Assembly: GCA_003313425.1 (NCBI GenBank)
Contig: NHZP01000006.1
Location: 1,736,001-1,800,000, forward strand
From: Pseudopyrenochaeta lycopersici
Lineage: Eukaryota > Ascomycota > Dothideomycetes > Pleosporales > Pseudopyrenochaetaceae
Reading direction: 5' to 3'
Length of the DNA stretch: 64,000 bases
The notes below the pieces were generated by a model. That model did no database searches. It was not told the DNA's origin and saw only the letters and a list, made by a program, of their open reading frames with translations. This document shows, one piece after another, positions 1 to 12,399 of this stretch (its first letter is position 1; every line of letters begins with the position of its first letter). The position numbers were made by a program, and so were the translations under genes.

Positions 1-465
1 GTAAAATATTAATTCTATCCTTACCTACCTCAATTTTCTTCTTCCGATCGGCTCTATCTAAAAAAGCTCCGACGTGCCAAGTTCACTTGTACGCCAGCCC
101 GACAATTAGCCGGCCTGACAGAAACACTAACTGTCTATTATCTGCACCTGCCGCTGCAACACCAACAGTGAATTGTCGCAATGTATCTAAGAGTCCAGAA
201 TACGGGCCACAACTACTATTTTCTAGTGAATGTTCACCGCACTATAACTCTACGCCACGTGGACTAATTGTGACTCTGGGGTCGTAATTTGATCGCATTA
301 CACTTAATATTTAGTCTGGTACCCCCTTGCGCGTCTCACAGCGTCTAGGCTGTTGGAAGCCGGTCACGTGATCAAGAGACTGGGAACTATATAATTAGTC
401 CGGCTCCCTGAGTCGGACCTCAATCAATCAATCACTTACTCCCTACACTCATAACAACATAGGCG
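1..465. other. Unassigned AT-moderate sequence
   Basis: No protein family, RNA gene or terminal repeat is recognised. Short open frames exist but show no domain or codon pattern. The stretch ends where a Tc1 remnant begins. Confidence 0.5.
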
Positions 466-640
466 TCGTGGCATGCTTATGATGAGCTTTCTGATCAATC
501 TATCTGGGGTGGCCAAGGAGGCCTCCTTCAAACCCTCACAAAAGCGATCCCACTCCTCGTGAGAATCTCCAAGTTGGTCAAACTCAGGATGGAGCTCATG
601 AAGCTTCCTTTTGAGTGCCTACTACAATCTGCCCTCACCC
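466..640 (-). pseudogene. Tc1/mariner transposase C-terminal remnant
   Basis: On the minus strand this reads as the last part of a Tc1-like transposase: a KRKLHELHPEF-type segment, then HEEWDRFCEGLKEA, then IRKLIISMPRRL. The same order (KVNKLHPEL, EDWERFCEALKEAW, ILSMPQRL) occurs in the more complete Tc1 copy at 39,680-41,481, so the assignment rests on that comparison as well as on the family. The DDE catalytic part is missing and no terminal repeats are seen, so this is a truncated relic. Homology stops near 640. Confidence 0.7.
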
Positions 641-1721
641 TCCTGGAGCACATGGTAAGTAGCATTATGCTATGAGACACAAGTATACCGCTAATGGTAC
701 TGCAGCCTTTGATCCTCAAACTATTTTTAGGGCACTCTACAAAGATATCTTTGGGGAAGAGAATTATGCTCGAGTCATTGCATTCGATCAAACCAACGAC
801 TTCATCCTGAGGAGCGGCCTCATCGACCTAATCGAACAAGACCTCGTCCGCTACTTTGACGCTCATATCTCTAGTAAAGCCGTAAAGCAAAGTCGGCAGC
901 GGATATACATAGCGATAACCTAACCCGCTTCTAGGATAGATGGTGTGACATCAAGAGCACTAATACGTGCTTGTGTTGCCTACGACGAAGGCACATGCAC
1001 TACAGTATTAGAGTACTCATACCAACACATCCAATCCGTAGAGCTGGCGTGCCTTAGCAAAGCCTCTCTGCTTTATGTCGGGTCATTGATATCCCTTTTC
1101 GAGCACTCTAGCATCAGCCTAAGTCTATACGTTCCTAATGGAAGAAGTGTCTATCTCTGCCGAACCTCCTGAGATGTGTCGTGGAACGATGAGGAACTTG
1201 TACACGACCCAGAGGGCTGACAAAACCAGAGCACACATTCCTGTTGTCAAGCATGTGGCCAGGGCAGGCTGCGACCAGTGGCCATCGCGCACCTTAATAT
1301 TGATCAACGTTGTGATTAGACCTATAAGGGAATTTAAGCTACCGGGCCTGTATTTTGTCAGGTGTGGGATCGATGGTCGAGACTGGTACCTACAGGAAGA
1401 GTCTATCGATTAGCCAGAGATAATCGCATCAACGCTTGCGCCACAACCAGCAGATCCCAGCGATTCCTAGGATGAAACAGACCAGCGCAATTGCTAAGAG
1501 CGGGGTATTCTGCGTCGCGTGCTGAATGACTCTACCTGAAGTGCTGTCCTGAAGTGGAGCAGATTCCTGAAGAGAAGGGAATGTCGCCGGGAACAAGGCC
1601 CGCTGAATAGAAGGGCGAGAAGGATATTATTGGGGTGATAGAATATAAGAGTTAGATTGAGTAACAAGTTAAGCAACGCGCTCTTCTTTCTATAATAACG
1701 TACATGCAGGAAGGTGACTGT
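641..1721. other. Unassigned region with short open frames
   Basis: A plus-strand frame at about 672-922 is open (AFDPQTIFRALYKDIFG-like start) and is preceded by an intron-like stretch at 654-705 (GTAAGT, CTAAT, TGCAG). No family is recognised. Further open frames at 945-1172 and 1138-1413 overlap in different frames and are probably chance. The stretch may be a decayed host gene, but I cannot support a function. Confidence 0.3.
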
Positions 1722-4700
1722 CAGAGATGTCAACAATCAAGCTACAATCAAGCACTTGATTGATTGGCTTGACGATCGTCAATTCGATCAATCTAAGCCT
1801 CGTCCTAGTATTTTTGCAATTAAATTAAGCCTTAATACGAAGCTTAATTAGTTAGCTTAATTAGCTTAATATTTTAGTGTTGCGGGAGTGTTTAGTAACA
1901 TGTTTTAGCTTTAATTTTAATAAGTCTACTAAGTTTGCTATACGAGCAATCTTGCGATACTTTCCTGGTGTTATAGTTAGCTTAGTAAGTATCTTAGCTA
2001 CCTACCTAAAGCTACTTTACGCGTCTATCTTACGCGTTATCTACCTATACTGTCGCCTTTGCCTATATAGATAGTTACTTAGTAGTTTTTTACGCCCCTA
2101 TTATTGCTATGCCGCTTAATAAAGCCCCTAAACGTCCCTGTAACAGCGCTGCTGTCCTAAATAAGCGCCTAAGGGTCGCTGCTTATAGTATTAAGTCCTA
2201 GCCTATTAACGTTAATACGACCTAGCAACTATCTTAGCGTCTATCGCCGCGCAAAGTACTAATAACTGCCGTGTCTTAGGCTACTGAGCCACCTACCTTT
2301 AAGTCGCAGTTGCGCGAGTCTTAGCCTAATGTTGCGATCGTCACGTCTATTAAGGGCAGCAAGGCTGCAATAGTAGCTACGTTAGAAGATAATAATAATA
2401 GTAGTAAGGGCTTTAATAAGCGCTTTGCAGACAACTTTAAGGGGATTAATTAGTTACGTTTACCTTAATACTGTAAGCCGTTAGCTACGTAGAGGTAGAA
2501 AAAGAGCTGGGTATACCTCTACGGCTTTCGCGTTGCGCTTATTAAGGACCTAGACTGCACCTTCTTTGTCTGTTGCTATTATTATAAGCACAAGATTATT
2601 AACGCTGGTGGCGGCGGCATATACAAAACAACGCTATCAACGTTAACCTTAGCGCGCTATTTAGAGCAGAATAAACGCGGCTATTATTACGCAGCTCTAG
2701 GCAAAGCGCACGCTGCGACGAAGGCAGGTAAGAGCGGGCTGCGCGCTGTCTTTAAGGCCGGCAAAGTCAAGGTATCCTAAGACGTTACTAACGAGCTTGC
2801 CAGCTTTAGTATTTAGGATTTTTAACATACTACTGTCGTATAGCTCGTCAAGAACAACTATCCAATTTCTGAGTTTAAGTCCCCTGCGTTTCGACGGCTG
2901 CTTAAAGCTACAAATCCTAAGGCAGTGGCGGCATTGTGGACCTCCTATGCGAGTGTTTCACGCTTTGTAATGCGCCGTTTTAACTTTATGCAGCCGCAGG
3001 TTGTCGCTGAGCTGTTATAATTAATAAGCAAGGTCTATATCAGCTTTAACAGCTAGACAACTAAAGGCGGTAAGCGTAGCTTCTTAGGCGTTATTACTTA
3101 CTACGTTAACAGCGTTAGTGACCTTATAGACGTACCTATCGCGCTGCTGCAGCTAACGGGCGCTCACACTAGCAAGAAGATTACTAAAGTAGTTAGTAAA
3201 ACGCTGCAGCAGTTTAGCATAAATCCGCGTACAGTTAGCTACTTTATGCTTAACAACGCTACTAACAATAACGCTGCCATCCTTAAGCTCGCGCAGCAGA
3301 TAGGCTTTATCGCTCCCCATCGCCGCCTCTGTTGCGGCCCTCACATCCTTAACCTCATCAGTTAGACGCTACTCTAGGGTAACAACAACAACGCGTACGA
3401 TAATGATAGCGGTAAGCTTGCTGCTGAGAGCGAGTTAATACGCAAATAGCGCGAGGATAGGCCTTTAGGCGTGCTTCTTAGCGTTATTAACTATATTAAA
3501 ACGCCGCAACAACATAAGCTTTTTAAAAACTTTTAGCGCCTTACTAACGCTGAGCTGCCTACAGATCAACACAGGATACTTAAGCTAATTAAGCTAGTTG
3601 TTACGCGCTAGAACTCGTACTACTCTGCCTTTAAGCGCGCCGTAGAACTGCAGCCAGCAGTTAACGCCTACGCTAACTACTATATACGCCGCGTGCGAGA
3701 TAAGGACACGTACGCGATAAGTCGCGGTAACAAGCTGCTAGAGGCAGCGCCCTAGATGCGATCGGACGGGCTAACAGCCGCTGATTAGGCAGTTGTTACT
3801 AAGTACATAGACGTACTAAAGCCGCTAAAGTTAGTAATAAAGCAGCTTAAAGGTCGCGGTAAAAGTAGCTGTTATAGCGCTATTGCTGAGGTTATCCTAG
3901 TCTTTAAGTTTATACTTACTTACTACGAGCAGCGCGTTAAGGTGTACGAGGCAGTCAACTATAATGCGCACGACGACGCGCCTAAGGACCATCTTGCGAT
4001 CAACCTTCGCGCTGCCTAGGCGAAGGCTAGCGATTACTACAATAAACTCAACCTCTCACCAGCGTACTACACGGCAACAATACTCTATCCGCGCTATAAA
4101 ACTTACTACGACGTTACCTAGGCTGATAAGCCTAAGTGGCTAGACGCTAATAATTGCGCGTTCCGCGCGCTTTAGGCTGAATACAACCGCTCACCACGCC
4201 TAGTGAGGCGGCCAAAGGTTGTTACCAACGATATCGACGAGGCTATTGAAGCCCTCATCGATCCTAAGGCTAGCGCGGCTGCTAAGGACAGTGAGATGGA
4301 CGAGTTTAATAGGTAGAAGAGGTGCGAGCTAAGGGTTAAGAAGGGTAGTAATGCCGCAAACTTCCCAATTAAATACTGGGTAAGCTTACGCGATCGCTAC
4401 CCTAATCTCTCTAAGATGGCTATCAACGTTATCTCTATCCTAGCGTCAAGCTGCGAGTGTGAGCGTATGTTCAGTGAGCTTAGCGACCTGCTTAAGCCCC
4501 AAAGGCGGAAGATCTCACCCTAGTTACTGGCTGCTATTTAGTGTATAAGGCGGTGGTATAAGGCTGGCTTTGATCAAGGCAGCAGCGTTGCTACAGTAAG
4601 AATAACTGACACTAAAATAGACGCTATATACAAGTTGTGCTATTGGGGCCAGGAGGTCGAGTAATTAGTATAGCCGAGCGATCTCTACAACAATAAACAA

Positions 4701-4840
4701 TTAAGCCACCAATTAAGCTTTAAGCCAAGCCAGCCTCATCTAAGCAATCAAGTCAAACAAGTCAAGCCTAACGACTCCAAATCAAGCCTTAAGCCAAGCC
4801 GACGACGAGGGCTTGATCGGCTTGATTGTTGACATCTCTG
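1722..4840 (+). mobile_element. hAT-1 DNA transposon, complete, RIP-mutated
   Basis: A 3,119-bp element bounded by inverted repeats: CAGAGATGTCAACAATCAAGC at 1,722 and its reverse complement ending at 4,840. It contains one long transposase frame. Flanking bases (GTGACTGT on the left, CCGAGATT on the right) do not form an 8-bp target duplication, which may reflect RIP or later rearrangement. Subterminal GATCAAGC/CTTGAT repeats are visible at both ends, as is common in hAT elements. Confidence 0.85.
2109..4664 (+). pseudogene. hAT transposase (BED finger, DDE, hAT dimerisation domain), RIP-stopped
   Basis: From ATG at 2,109 to TAA at 4,664 the sequence is one uninterrupted frame of 852 codons with no net indel; it is broken only by TAG/TAA codons. 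A BED-type zinc finger lies near codon 150 (FFVCCYYYKHK). The catalytic region includes TTKGGKRS and, near codon 380, FMLNNATNNN, where the usual hAT Asp-Asn reads Asn-Asn (a G-to-A change). CGPHILNLI follows. The hAT C-terminal dimerisation block is near codon 780 (SSCECERMFSELSDLL). Length fits a full fungal hAT transposase. Its product would have cut and pasted this element in the nucleus; it cannot be made now. It is the only gene in hAT-1. Confidence 0.9.
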
Positions 4841-5439
4841 CCGAGATTGGTGTTACGTAACTATCCCTCTTGTGTCTGCACATGACGTAGGCTGGCTGGA
4901 TGTTCCAGGTACCTATTATCTGACAACTACCAACACCTATATTTAAATACCTCTCGCGCTTCCATCGCCCGTATAGCGTTTCTAGCGTATTTTAAGTAGA
5001 ACGCTGCTCTATACCTAGCTTAAAGTAATCTTTCTATAATTTTCTAACCTCCTGAACTACTCTATTAATGTCAGTTTTCTCCTATAAATCTAAGTTCTAG
5101 AGATAAGCTTTACGAAGTAAAGGATGTAGAAGAATTATAGTAGTATAAGCTAGAGACTCTTCTGTTATTTTATAATACTCTCTAAACTTAAACTAACTAG
5201 TTAAAAGGCGGTTCTCTATTATAAGATCTTTACAGTCTTTATATAGAGTGTAATGGGCTGCGCCCTTTAAGCAGGAGAGGCTTCGCTACTATCGCACGGG
5301 GAAAGAACTCCTTAATCTCCTCTGCCCCCTTTTCTTATTAGCTCGTATAAGTTAGCAGCTAGAGGAGCACGTTCCTCTTCGCTCGTATAAATATATATAT
5401 ATATCCTCTAAGGATACCTATAACCTCTTCTCTATCTTT
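4841..5439 (-). pseudogene. Decayed hAT transposase remnant and AT-rich filler
   Basis: Between about 5,040 and 5,265, minus strand, a frame reads FKFREYYKITEESLAYTTII followed by LLHPLLRKAYL. This resembles the segment before the dimerisation domain of fungal hAT transposases (EYYKLTD...LHP). No termini were found. The stretch to 5,439 is AT-rich with a short TATATA run and an inverted GCTCGTATA motif near 5,340-5,390. It may be part of the adjoining pogo 3' end or a separate relic. Confidence 0.4.
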
Positions 5440-6248
5440 CTCCTTCTGTAGTATAGGACAAATGCACACTCGTTAGTCAGGCCTCTTCGCCCATAACAGT
5501 TAGTAACTAAATTTATTAAGGACGAACAAGGCTTAGAGGGTAGTACTAGGTTAATTACACCTAACCTGTTAAGCACCTTATTAGGATTAAATAGAAAAAT
5601 GCTAGCGGCTTTAAAGGCGCTTTTAATATTACTATTACTTAGCGCGTAAGGACGAGCTGCAGTGTAGATCTAAAGGAAGTCGTCTACATTAACGTGGTCC
5701 TAGCTATCACGCGCTAATATCTCTACCCCTTAATAATAGCGCTTCTTAACTAAACTAAAGCAGGCAACATCTAATAGTTACAGAATATGCGAGGAATGTA
5801 AGGGTAGCTATAACAGGATAATATTGTTTTTCCTTACGTAGGTCTTAAATAGCTCTAAGCAGTAGCTGCTGTGTCTATCTATAATAAGGAGTCGATTAAC
5901 GCCTTTAGTAGGTTGCTTTATACAAGGGTTAAACACCTCTGTAAGCTATATATAACCTAATCTATTATTAGACTATCTGGTTTCGCTATAGGCGATTACC
6001 TAGTTATCTGGAAGGCCTGCGTCCTTATTAAACTAGACGTTCTAGAAGACCTTCTCTTTAGCGATAACTATAGCTAGTATGCGGCGTTTAGCGACATTTA
6101 TGCATTTAATAACTGTTATCTAGTTATAATCACTAGGCTGTATGTAGTATTTAGGGCTATCTCTTGCCGTCACAACTTTAGCTGTACTAATATTACCTCT
6201 TAGAAAGCCTATCTCGTCTATGTTATAGATATTATCGTCTTGTATACT
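5440..6248 (-). pseudogene. pogo-A transposase, C-terminal half (DDE_1 domain)
   Basis: Continues the gene interrupted by copia-1. The pogo catalytic motifs appear in order on the minus strand: NIYNIDEIGFLRG near 6,230 (family: NIYN-D-E-GF), LLIIDRHSSYCLELF near 5,880 (family: LDGH-SH), and LPLHSSHILQLLDV near 5,790 (family: PPH-SH-LQPLDV). All three aspartates survive, although Gly and His residues around them are changed. Stops are TAG/TAA at expected Gln/Trp. The function was cut-and-paste transposition at TA sites. Confidence 0.85.
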
Positions 6249-6444
6249 TGTCAGATACATGCTACTCTACTAGACAATGTCAGTAGTAGGCAATATAGTA
6301 GGGCCGATACGACGGAAGTCCCGGAAGTATAAAAGGCAAGAGAACACAGTAGAAAAAACAAAAAAAACACAATCATGATTAACACACAATCGATTTATCG
6401 CAGTCATCAATTCTAAAAAACGCATTTCAGCATTTTATCTAACA
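6249..6444 (+). repeat. copia-1 5' LTR
   Basis: 196 bp, starts TG and ends CA. It differs from the 3' LTR by scattered C/T and G/A transitions only, as expected after RIP of a once-identical pair. Confidence 0.95.
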
Positions 6445-6462
6445 ATTAAGAGTCTTACTGCC
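6445..6462 (+). promoter_or_regulatory. copia-1 primer binding site, half-tRNA type
   Basis: Immediately after the 5' LTR, ATTAAGAGTCTTACTGCC is nearly identical to the same position in copia-2. Its complement reads like a tRNA-Lys(CTT) anticodon arm (GAGACTCTTAAT), which suggests priming by an internally cut tRNA as in Drosophila copia. The identity of the tRNA is inferred from memory of Lys(CTT) arms. Confidence 0.5.
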
Positions 6463-6823
6463 TCAACCTTACGCGAGAAGCAATGGCACAACTAATAAAC
6501 CGCGATTCCGACATTATCCTTACAGATTATATGAGCTAGAAGCCTTAGTACGAGCAGCTAGAAGCCAGATGCCTATCACTTATAGTGTAGCACCTTGTCG
6601 ACCCTACGAGCGATGCTGTGCCGAAGACAGAGCCGACCCCTCTAACTAAGCCAAACATCGAAATTTATAAGAAACGCGCGGCGATTAGAGACTAACCTCT
6701 AGCAAATCCATCTGATTTAACTAATAGTAGACAAACCGCATTTAAAACTAATGTTAATTACTATAAGACGCGACTTAACTTGTACAAAGTTATAGTAATA
6801 AACTACAAAGACGAAGATGTAAA

Positions 6824-7217
6824 TGTGACAAATCTTAAAAGCTATTAGTGAGGATAACTAATGAGATTGTAAGGTTAGTTCTCTGGGATAGAGTGAGGGA
6901 CTAGATAGAAGGGGGGTTTAATACTAAGACAGTAAGAGGGTGCTTCTGTAAAGAGTACTAAGGGTTAAGAATAATTAGTATTACTATTACTATACTATAG
7001 AGTATAATATTAAGTTAAATATAATAAGCTATAAGGGTTCATTATGGTGATCTATATACATAACGCGCTCGTCGCGCTCGCCACAAGCGCTGCGAGCGCT
7101 CGTCCTTGGCTAAGCGAGCGGTCACGTGACACGTGATAGAGTGGAACACTAGCGCTTCCCGACTAGCTGTCAGCACCTAAGGCTTTCCCTCCTTGTCCGG
7201 GATTCTAGATCCTAACA
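6824..7217 (-). repeat. gypsy-1A 3' LTR
   Basis: 394 bp, the left-hand LTR of the minus-strand element. It contains the CpG-rich block of GAGCG/CGCTC units followed by TCACGTGAC near 7,070-7,135. Confidence 0.95.
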
Positions 7218-7317
7218 CTATCCCCCTCCTTCTTTAGGATTCGTCTTAAATTACGTAATATGTAGGTAGATTAGCTTAAAGGCAGCGTACCTCGCGTCTG
7301 TAGTAATATAAGACAAA

Positions 7318-7746
7318 ATATTATCTAAGTCCTAGATTCGTAATCTACGTCTTTATAATAAAATCCTCCGTGCTAAAACTATTACTAAGTTTACTTATAA
7401 TAAGTATTTTAGGGATAATATTATTTATTATATTATGCTAAATTTAAACTTAAAGTGTGCTAAATATACTTATTTAGGGAAACTGTATATAAATATATTC
7501 TAGGCTTCTCTAGATAAGACTTGTAATAAGTACTAGAAGAAGGTAGATAATAATAAGAAGTTACTAGTAACTGTAATCGCGCAGTTACTTTAGAATAAGG
7601 CGATTTTAAAGCAGGCGGAAGAAAGAGCGCAGAAGAAGGCTTTGTGTCTTGCGTTAGAGATGCATAACGACAGAGAGTTAGAGTTTGCTAAGGAAGCTCC
7701 TTATCTAGCTATTAATACCTTAGTTAGTTTTTCTCTAATAGTATAG
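7318..7746 (+). pseudogene. gypsy-1A antisense gene, 143 codons, start ATG lost
   Basis: Lies antisense to the retroelement between the chromodomain end and the 3' LTR. The frame aligns codon for codon with the antisense gene of gypsy-1B (51,044-51,472): same length, no indel. The start reads ATA (7,318-7,320) where gypsy-1B has ATG, and there are at least four TAG stops. The C-terminal half is clear (KAILKQAEERAQKKALCLAL) and predicted helical with a charged, coiled-coil look. No family recognised. It could be a regulatory protein of the element or an unrelated captured gene. Confidence 0.6.
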
Positions 7747-7789
7747 TCTACTATAGGCGCCTTAGATTAGCTAGTAACCCTAGCAGAGC

Positions 7790-10700
7790 CTAGGCAGGCT
7801 TCTACTTTCTAGGTTTATTTTTTCTTTTTCTTTTCCTCCCTCTCCTAATATTCTCTAATTTTCTCTTAGCAGTTTCTTAGATTTTCTAGTAGTTCCCACG
7901 TACTTTCTACGCTTAGGTATCCTTTCTATTTAACTAGGTAACTAAAGCTTAGTTCTAGGTTGTTAACTCTCCTATTCTATTAGTACTCCTAGATTTTCTT
8001 AACTTTAAACTCGTTTTCTTCTTTAGGTTTATACTAGAATATTTTCTGTAATAGTATAGTAGGGTTAGCTAGTTCTAACTTAGAGATATAGAAGCGGGGG
8101 TAGATTTTTGTATCTAGTAGTAGCTTAAGTGTATAGTTTATAGGTCTGTTTTATTCTTTAACTAAAAATAGTCTAACTTTAACGTAATTAAGTCCTTTAC
8201 TTAGTCGCTTATTGCGTAGATTTTTTATAAGTAAGTATACTTTATCCCCCTTCTCTAGTTAAGGTACTATTTTTCTTTTCTTATTTTAGTAGGAAATACT
8301 GTTACGTTATACTTTCTTAAGGTTCTCTTAGAGTTATTTATGTACTTTCTTTATTTCTTTAGCTATTTTTATAGCTGCTTTAGTCTTTCTACTAGGATAT
8401 AACTTTATAAAGAGATTAGGGTGTCTCCTGTAGTTAGCAAAGAACGGTGTCTTTCTAGTTAATTCTAATAATTTGTTATTATAGGCTAGTTATACTATTA
8501 GTAGTAATAAAACCTAATTATTTTGCTGTTAATTACTGTAGATCCTTAGGTAGGTTTTTATTATCCTGTTAGTTCTTTCTATTTATCTATCTGTTTATAG
8601 GTAATAGGCTGTTAATAACTTTCTTTTTATTCCTATCGCGGCCATTAATGTAGACTAGAAGTTAGATGTAAAGAGCTTATCTCTATTACTAATAATTAAC
8701 TTAGGTATACTATAATATTATATTAGTCTGTCTAAGATAATAAACGCTAGTTATTCTGTATTATAATTATTCCTAAACAGTATTATTTCTGCTACTTTTA
8801 TAAATCTGCAGACTATATTAAAGATAGCGTTATACTTAATTCCTGTCGCGGGATCTTTAGACAGTAGTAACCCTATTACAAAGTCTATAGAAATATCTAT
8901 CTAAGGTTCGTTAAGTAGCTCTATAGCTTACATTTCTCTGTAGAGTGCGTAGGTACTGTGTTTGTTCTTATAACAGTCCGCGCATTTTTTAATAAACTAT
9001 TTAACCTTATCCTTTATATTTTTAAAGCTGTAGTGTTGATATATAAGTTCTATCGTTCTCTTAGTTCCTAGGTAACTATATACTAGGTTATCGTAGTGTT
9101 GTCAGATAATTGCTTCTTATAATTCTTTAGGTACTTTAAACGTAATTATTATAGTGTTGTTTAATAACTTATTAGGTCTTAAGCTTCTATCCTAGTTAAC
9201 TTAAAGGATAGCATTACTAACTATTACTTTTGTTCCTGCAATGTCTAATCTGCGACTAAGAGCATCAGCTCTACTGTTATCCTTTCCTAGCGTATATATA
9301 ATCCTAAACTTATATTGTCCTAGCATTTTAGCCTATCTAACCTGTCTATAGTTTAAAGTCTTAGTAGTAGTAAAATAAACTAAGTTCTTATAATCTGTAA
9401 ATATTATAAGATCTAAGTAACTCTCTGCGTAGATTTGCTAGTAGTTGAGGGCGTTAACGACTGCTATAAGCTCTTTATTATATACATTATAGCGTTCTTT
9501 AGCGTCTATGAATTTTCTTAAGTAGTACGCGATTAGGTACTATTTCCTATTACGTTCTTATTTTGCTGTTGCACCTAGTGCAAGGTCTGAGGCATCTGTT
9601 TCAAACTGTAGGGGTTCTCTTATTTAGAATGTAATTAACACTAGAGGTATAATACAGGCTTCCTTAAGTATCTAGAATGCTTTCTTTTATTTATTTCTCT
9701 ATTCCTATTTTATATCTTTCCTTATAAGTTTAGTAAGTAGGATAGATTTTGTAGAGAAGTCTTTAATAAACTATTAGGTAAAGTTAATAAATCCTATAAA
9801 TAACTATATATCTTTAACTGTTTTAGGTTTAGGCTATTCTTTTACTACTCTTATTTTTTCTTTGCTTATTTTTACTCTGTATGCACCTACTATATATCCT
9901 AGAAATTTAACCTCTTCCTTATAGAACTTACATTTCTTAGGTTTAAGCAGTAAACTAAATCTTCCTAAGCAGGTAAGAACTATTTTAACGTGCTTAATAT
10001 GTTCCTGTAGATTATTAGAGTACACGAGGATGTTGTTAAGGTATATAATAACGAATACGTCTAGGTATTCCCTTAACACGTTATTAATAAGTGCCTGGCA
10101 TATTGCTAGTGTATTAGTAAGACTAAAAGGTATTACTATATACTTGTAGTAGCTGTAGCGTGTTCTAAACGCAGTCTTCTATTCTTTACCTTTCTTTATA
10201 CGAATAAGGTTATACGCTCCTCTTAAGTCTAATACTGTAAAGACTTTCGCAAAGGCTAGTTAATCTTGTAATTCTGCTATATTTAGTAGAGGGTATTAAT
10301 TTTTTACTATAATATTATTAAGTTTCTAGTAGTTAACGTATAATCTTAGCTTCCTATTCTTTTTTAGTACGAATAGTATAGGGTATCCTGCTAGTAATTA
10401 TAATTCTCTAATAAATTCTTTCTTTAAGTTTGTCTTAATGTATTTACGCAGGGTTTCAAGTTCTTTTTCTAATAAACTGTAAATTAGGCTAAAAGTTAGT
10501 TACTTCCCTTCCTATAGGATTATCTTATAATCGTAGAGTTAATGCTTAGGTAATACTTTTATAGTTATCTCTTCCTAAAAGAGTAACTCGTATTCTTTAT
10601 ACTTGTTAGGGATTACTAGAGTTACGCTTTACTCCTTAACTCTAGCTTGTTAGTCTAAGGGCCTCCTATTAGTACCTACTAAGTCGGACCCTCGTGTCTT

Positions 10701-11200
10701 AAGGTTATCTTTATTTAAAGTGAGGATCCTAATTATTATCTTCTTATCTACCTAGGCACTTGGCTGCAGCGTAGGCTTGCTTATAGTTGCGTCCGTTCTA
10801 CAGTATTTAAATAAGAACTTTTTTCTTTTCTAATCTATGTCTAGACTATGTTCTCTTAACTATAGGAGTCCTAGTATTACATCGTGTTATAATAGTCTGA
10901 AGACGTCTAGGTTAATCGTTTCCCTATAGTTCTAGATAATAAGTTGCACGCTCTATACTTCGTGTGTAATTATAGACTCTGATAGTATTAGTTACCTATT
11001 AGCTACTATTAATAAATATAGTACTATCTTTAATAATAGAATAAGGCTAGCTTATTTTATTGCTCGCGTAGAAATATAGCTCTATTATACTCTAGAATCT
11101 ACTAGTGCCTTTATCTAGCTTCTGTTAAGCTTAATATTTAGCTTAAGAAGTCCTTATGTGCCTGTTGCGCATAGAGTTCGCAGTTTTTGCCTATTAGTAG
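7790..11200 (-). pseudogene. gypsy-1A pol (protease to chromodomain)
   Basis: Minus-strand pol. The RT catalytic segment at about 10,028-10,060 reads VIIYLNNILVYSNN where gypsy RTs have YLDDIL: both catalytic Asp codons became Asn through G-to-A. The open stretch 9,834-10,079 is the RT palm and thumb. RNase H, integrase and a chromodomain follow leftward, matching gypsy-1B positions. At about 3.4 kb this is normal for a chromovirus pol. Dead copy. Confidence 0.85.
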
Positions 11201-12399
11201 GCGTAACCCTAAAAAAGGCTCTTCCTAATACCTGTTTAGTATCTTAATGTCTTTATACTTAAGGTAATCTAAGTTAAGGCACGTTTACTATTATTGCTAA
11301 TTATATTCTCTATTAAAGACCAGCTGCATCGCTATAGTAGCCGTAAGGTTGTTATTTCTTAGGAAGTAGAGGACAGTCCTCTTATCCTATAGGTGGTTGT
11401 CGCATTTAACTTTAGAATAATCATACTATTAGTATTTGTATTAGTAAAATAAGTAAAGGAAGTATCCCTATTCTGTTTTACTTAAATAGTGTATAGCGTA
11501 CAGGTCTGTAGTACAGAAAGACTAGTAGACAACACCGTGTTGCTTATTGCGTGGATCTATTAAGTAGTCTAGTACTAGTTTCTATAGTCTTTTACGCATA
11601 GTATGTAGGGTCTAAGCTGCCTTAGCGTGCTTATATATTTCTTAGGCTTCTTTTTCTATAAGATGCTAGAGAGAGTTAATATTCTCTTTATTATTCTCCT
11701 AATATATTTATTATTTAAGCTGTATATAGATGTCTTGCTTCTTACTATCAGTAAGCACAATTTCGCTATAAGAATTAACTTAAAGGTACCCTTATTATAC
11801 TAGGTCCTAAGTGTTAAGCACGTAGAAAGCATCTTCCTGTGTTAGTAGTAGTATTATTTAGCGTTGTAATATATATTTAGGGGTCTTAACTACTAAGGGT
11901 TCTAGTACCTATATTTATCTAGCTCTCTAAAGTTTCTATAGTGCGTCCCTAACGCTTACAGGTTACTATACTTCTTTAGCCTTTTTTACCTATTCTTATA
12001 TTACCTTTATGTAATGTTTAGGGTAATAGTAGTATTCCTGTAATATATCTTATATTGCTTGTTTAGCTAGAATAATTATACTTATTCCTTATTTTATAGC
12101 TGCTTCCTATTCTTCTAGGGTTAACGCGTTAATATATTATACTTCGTATATATACTGTGCGTGTAGTTAGCAGTTAAGTTCTATAATATCTTTTTCTGCC
12201 TCTATAGGCGTTAACGGCCTTAAGGTTCCTAGTTAATATTACTTCTAGAAGTTTTCTTTTTTCTAATTCTTAGTTAAGAGCACTATAGTATTATTAAGGT
12301 CTTCCTTAGTGTCTTTGTAGACTAGGGATAAGGAGCTGCTGCTCTCTTCCTTATCTTCGCTATACTAGGTTCCTAGAATCCCTTTCTTAGTAGGTTCTA

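Noticed and set aside
1681..1721. TAACGTAC next to hAT-1, similar to the pogo terminus
   Set aside because: Only the first eight or nine bases match the pogo end; the rest differs, so a pogo 3' terminus cannot be placed here.
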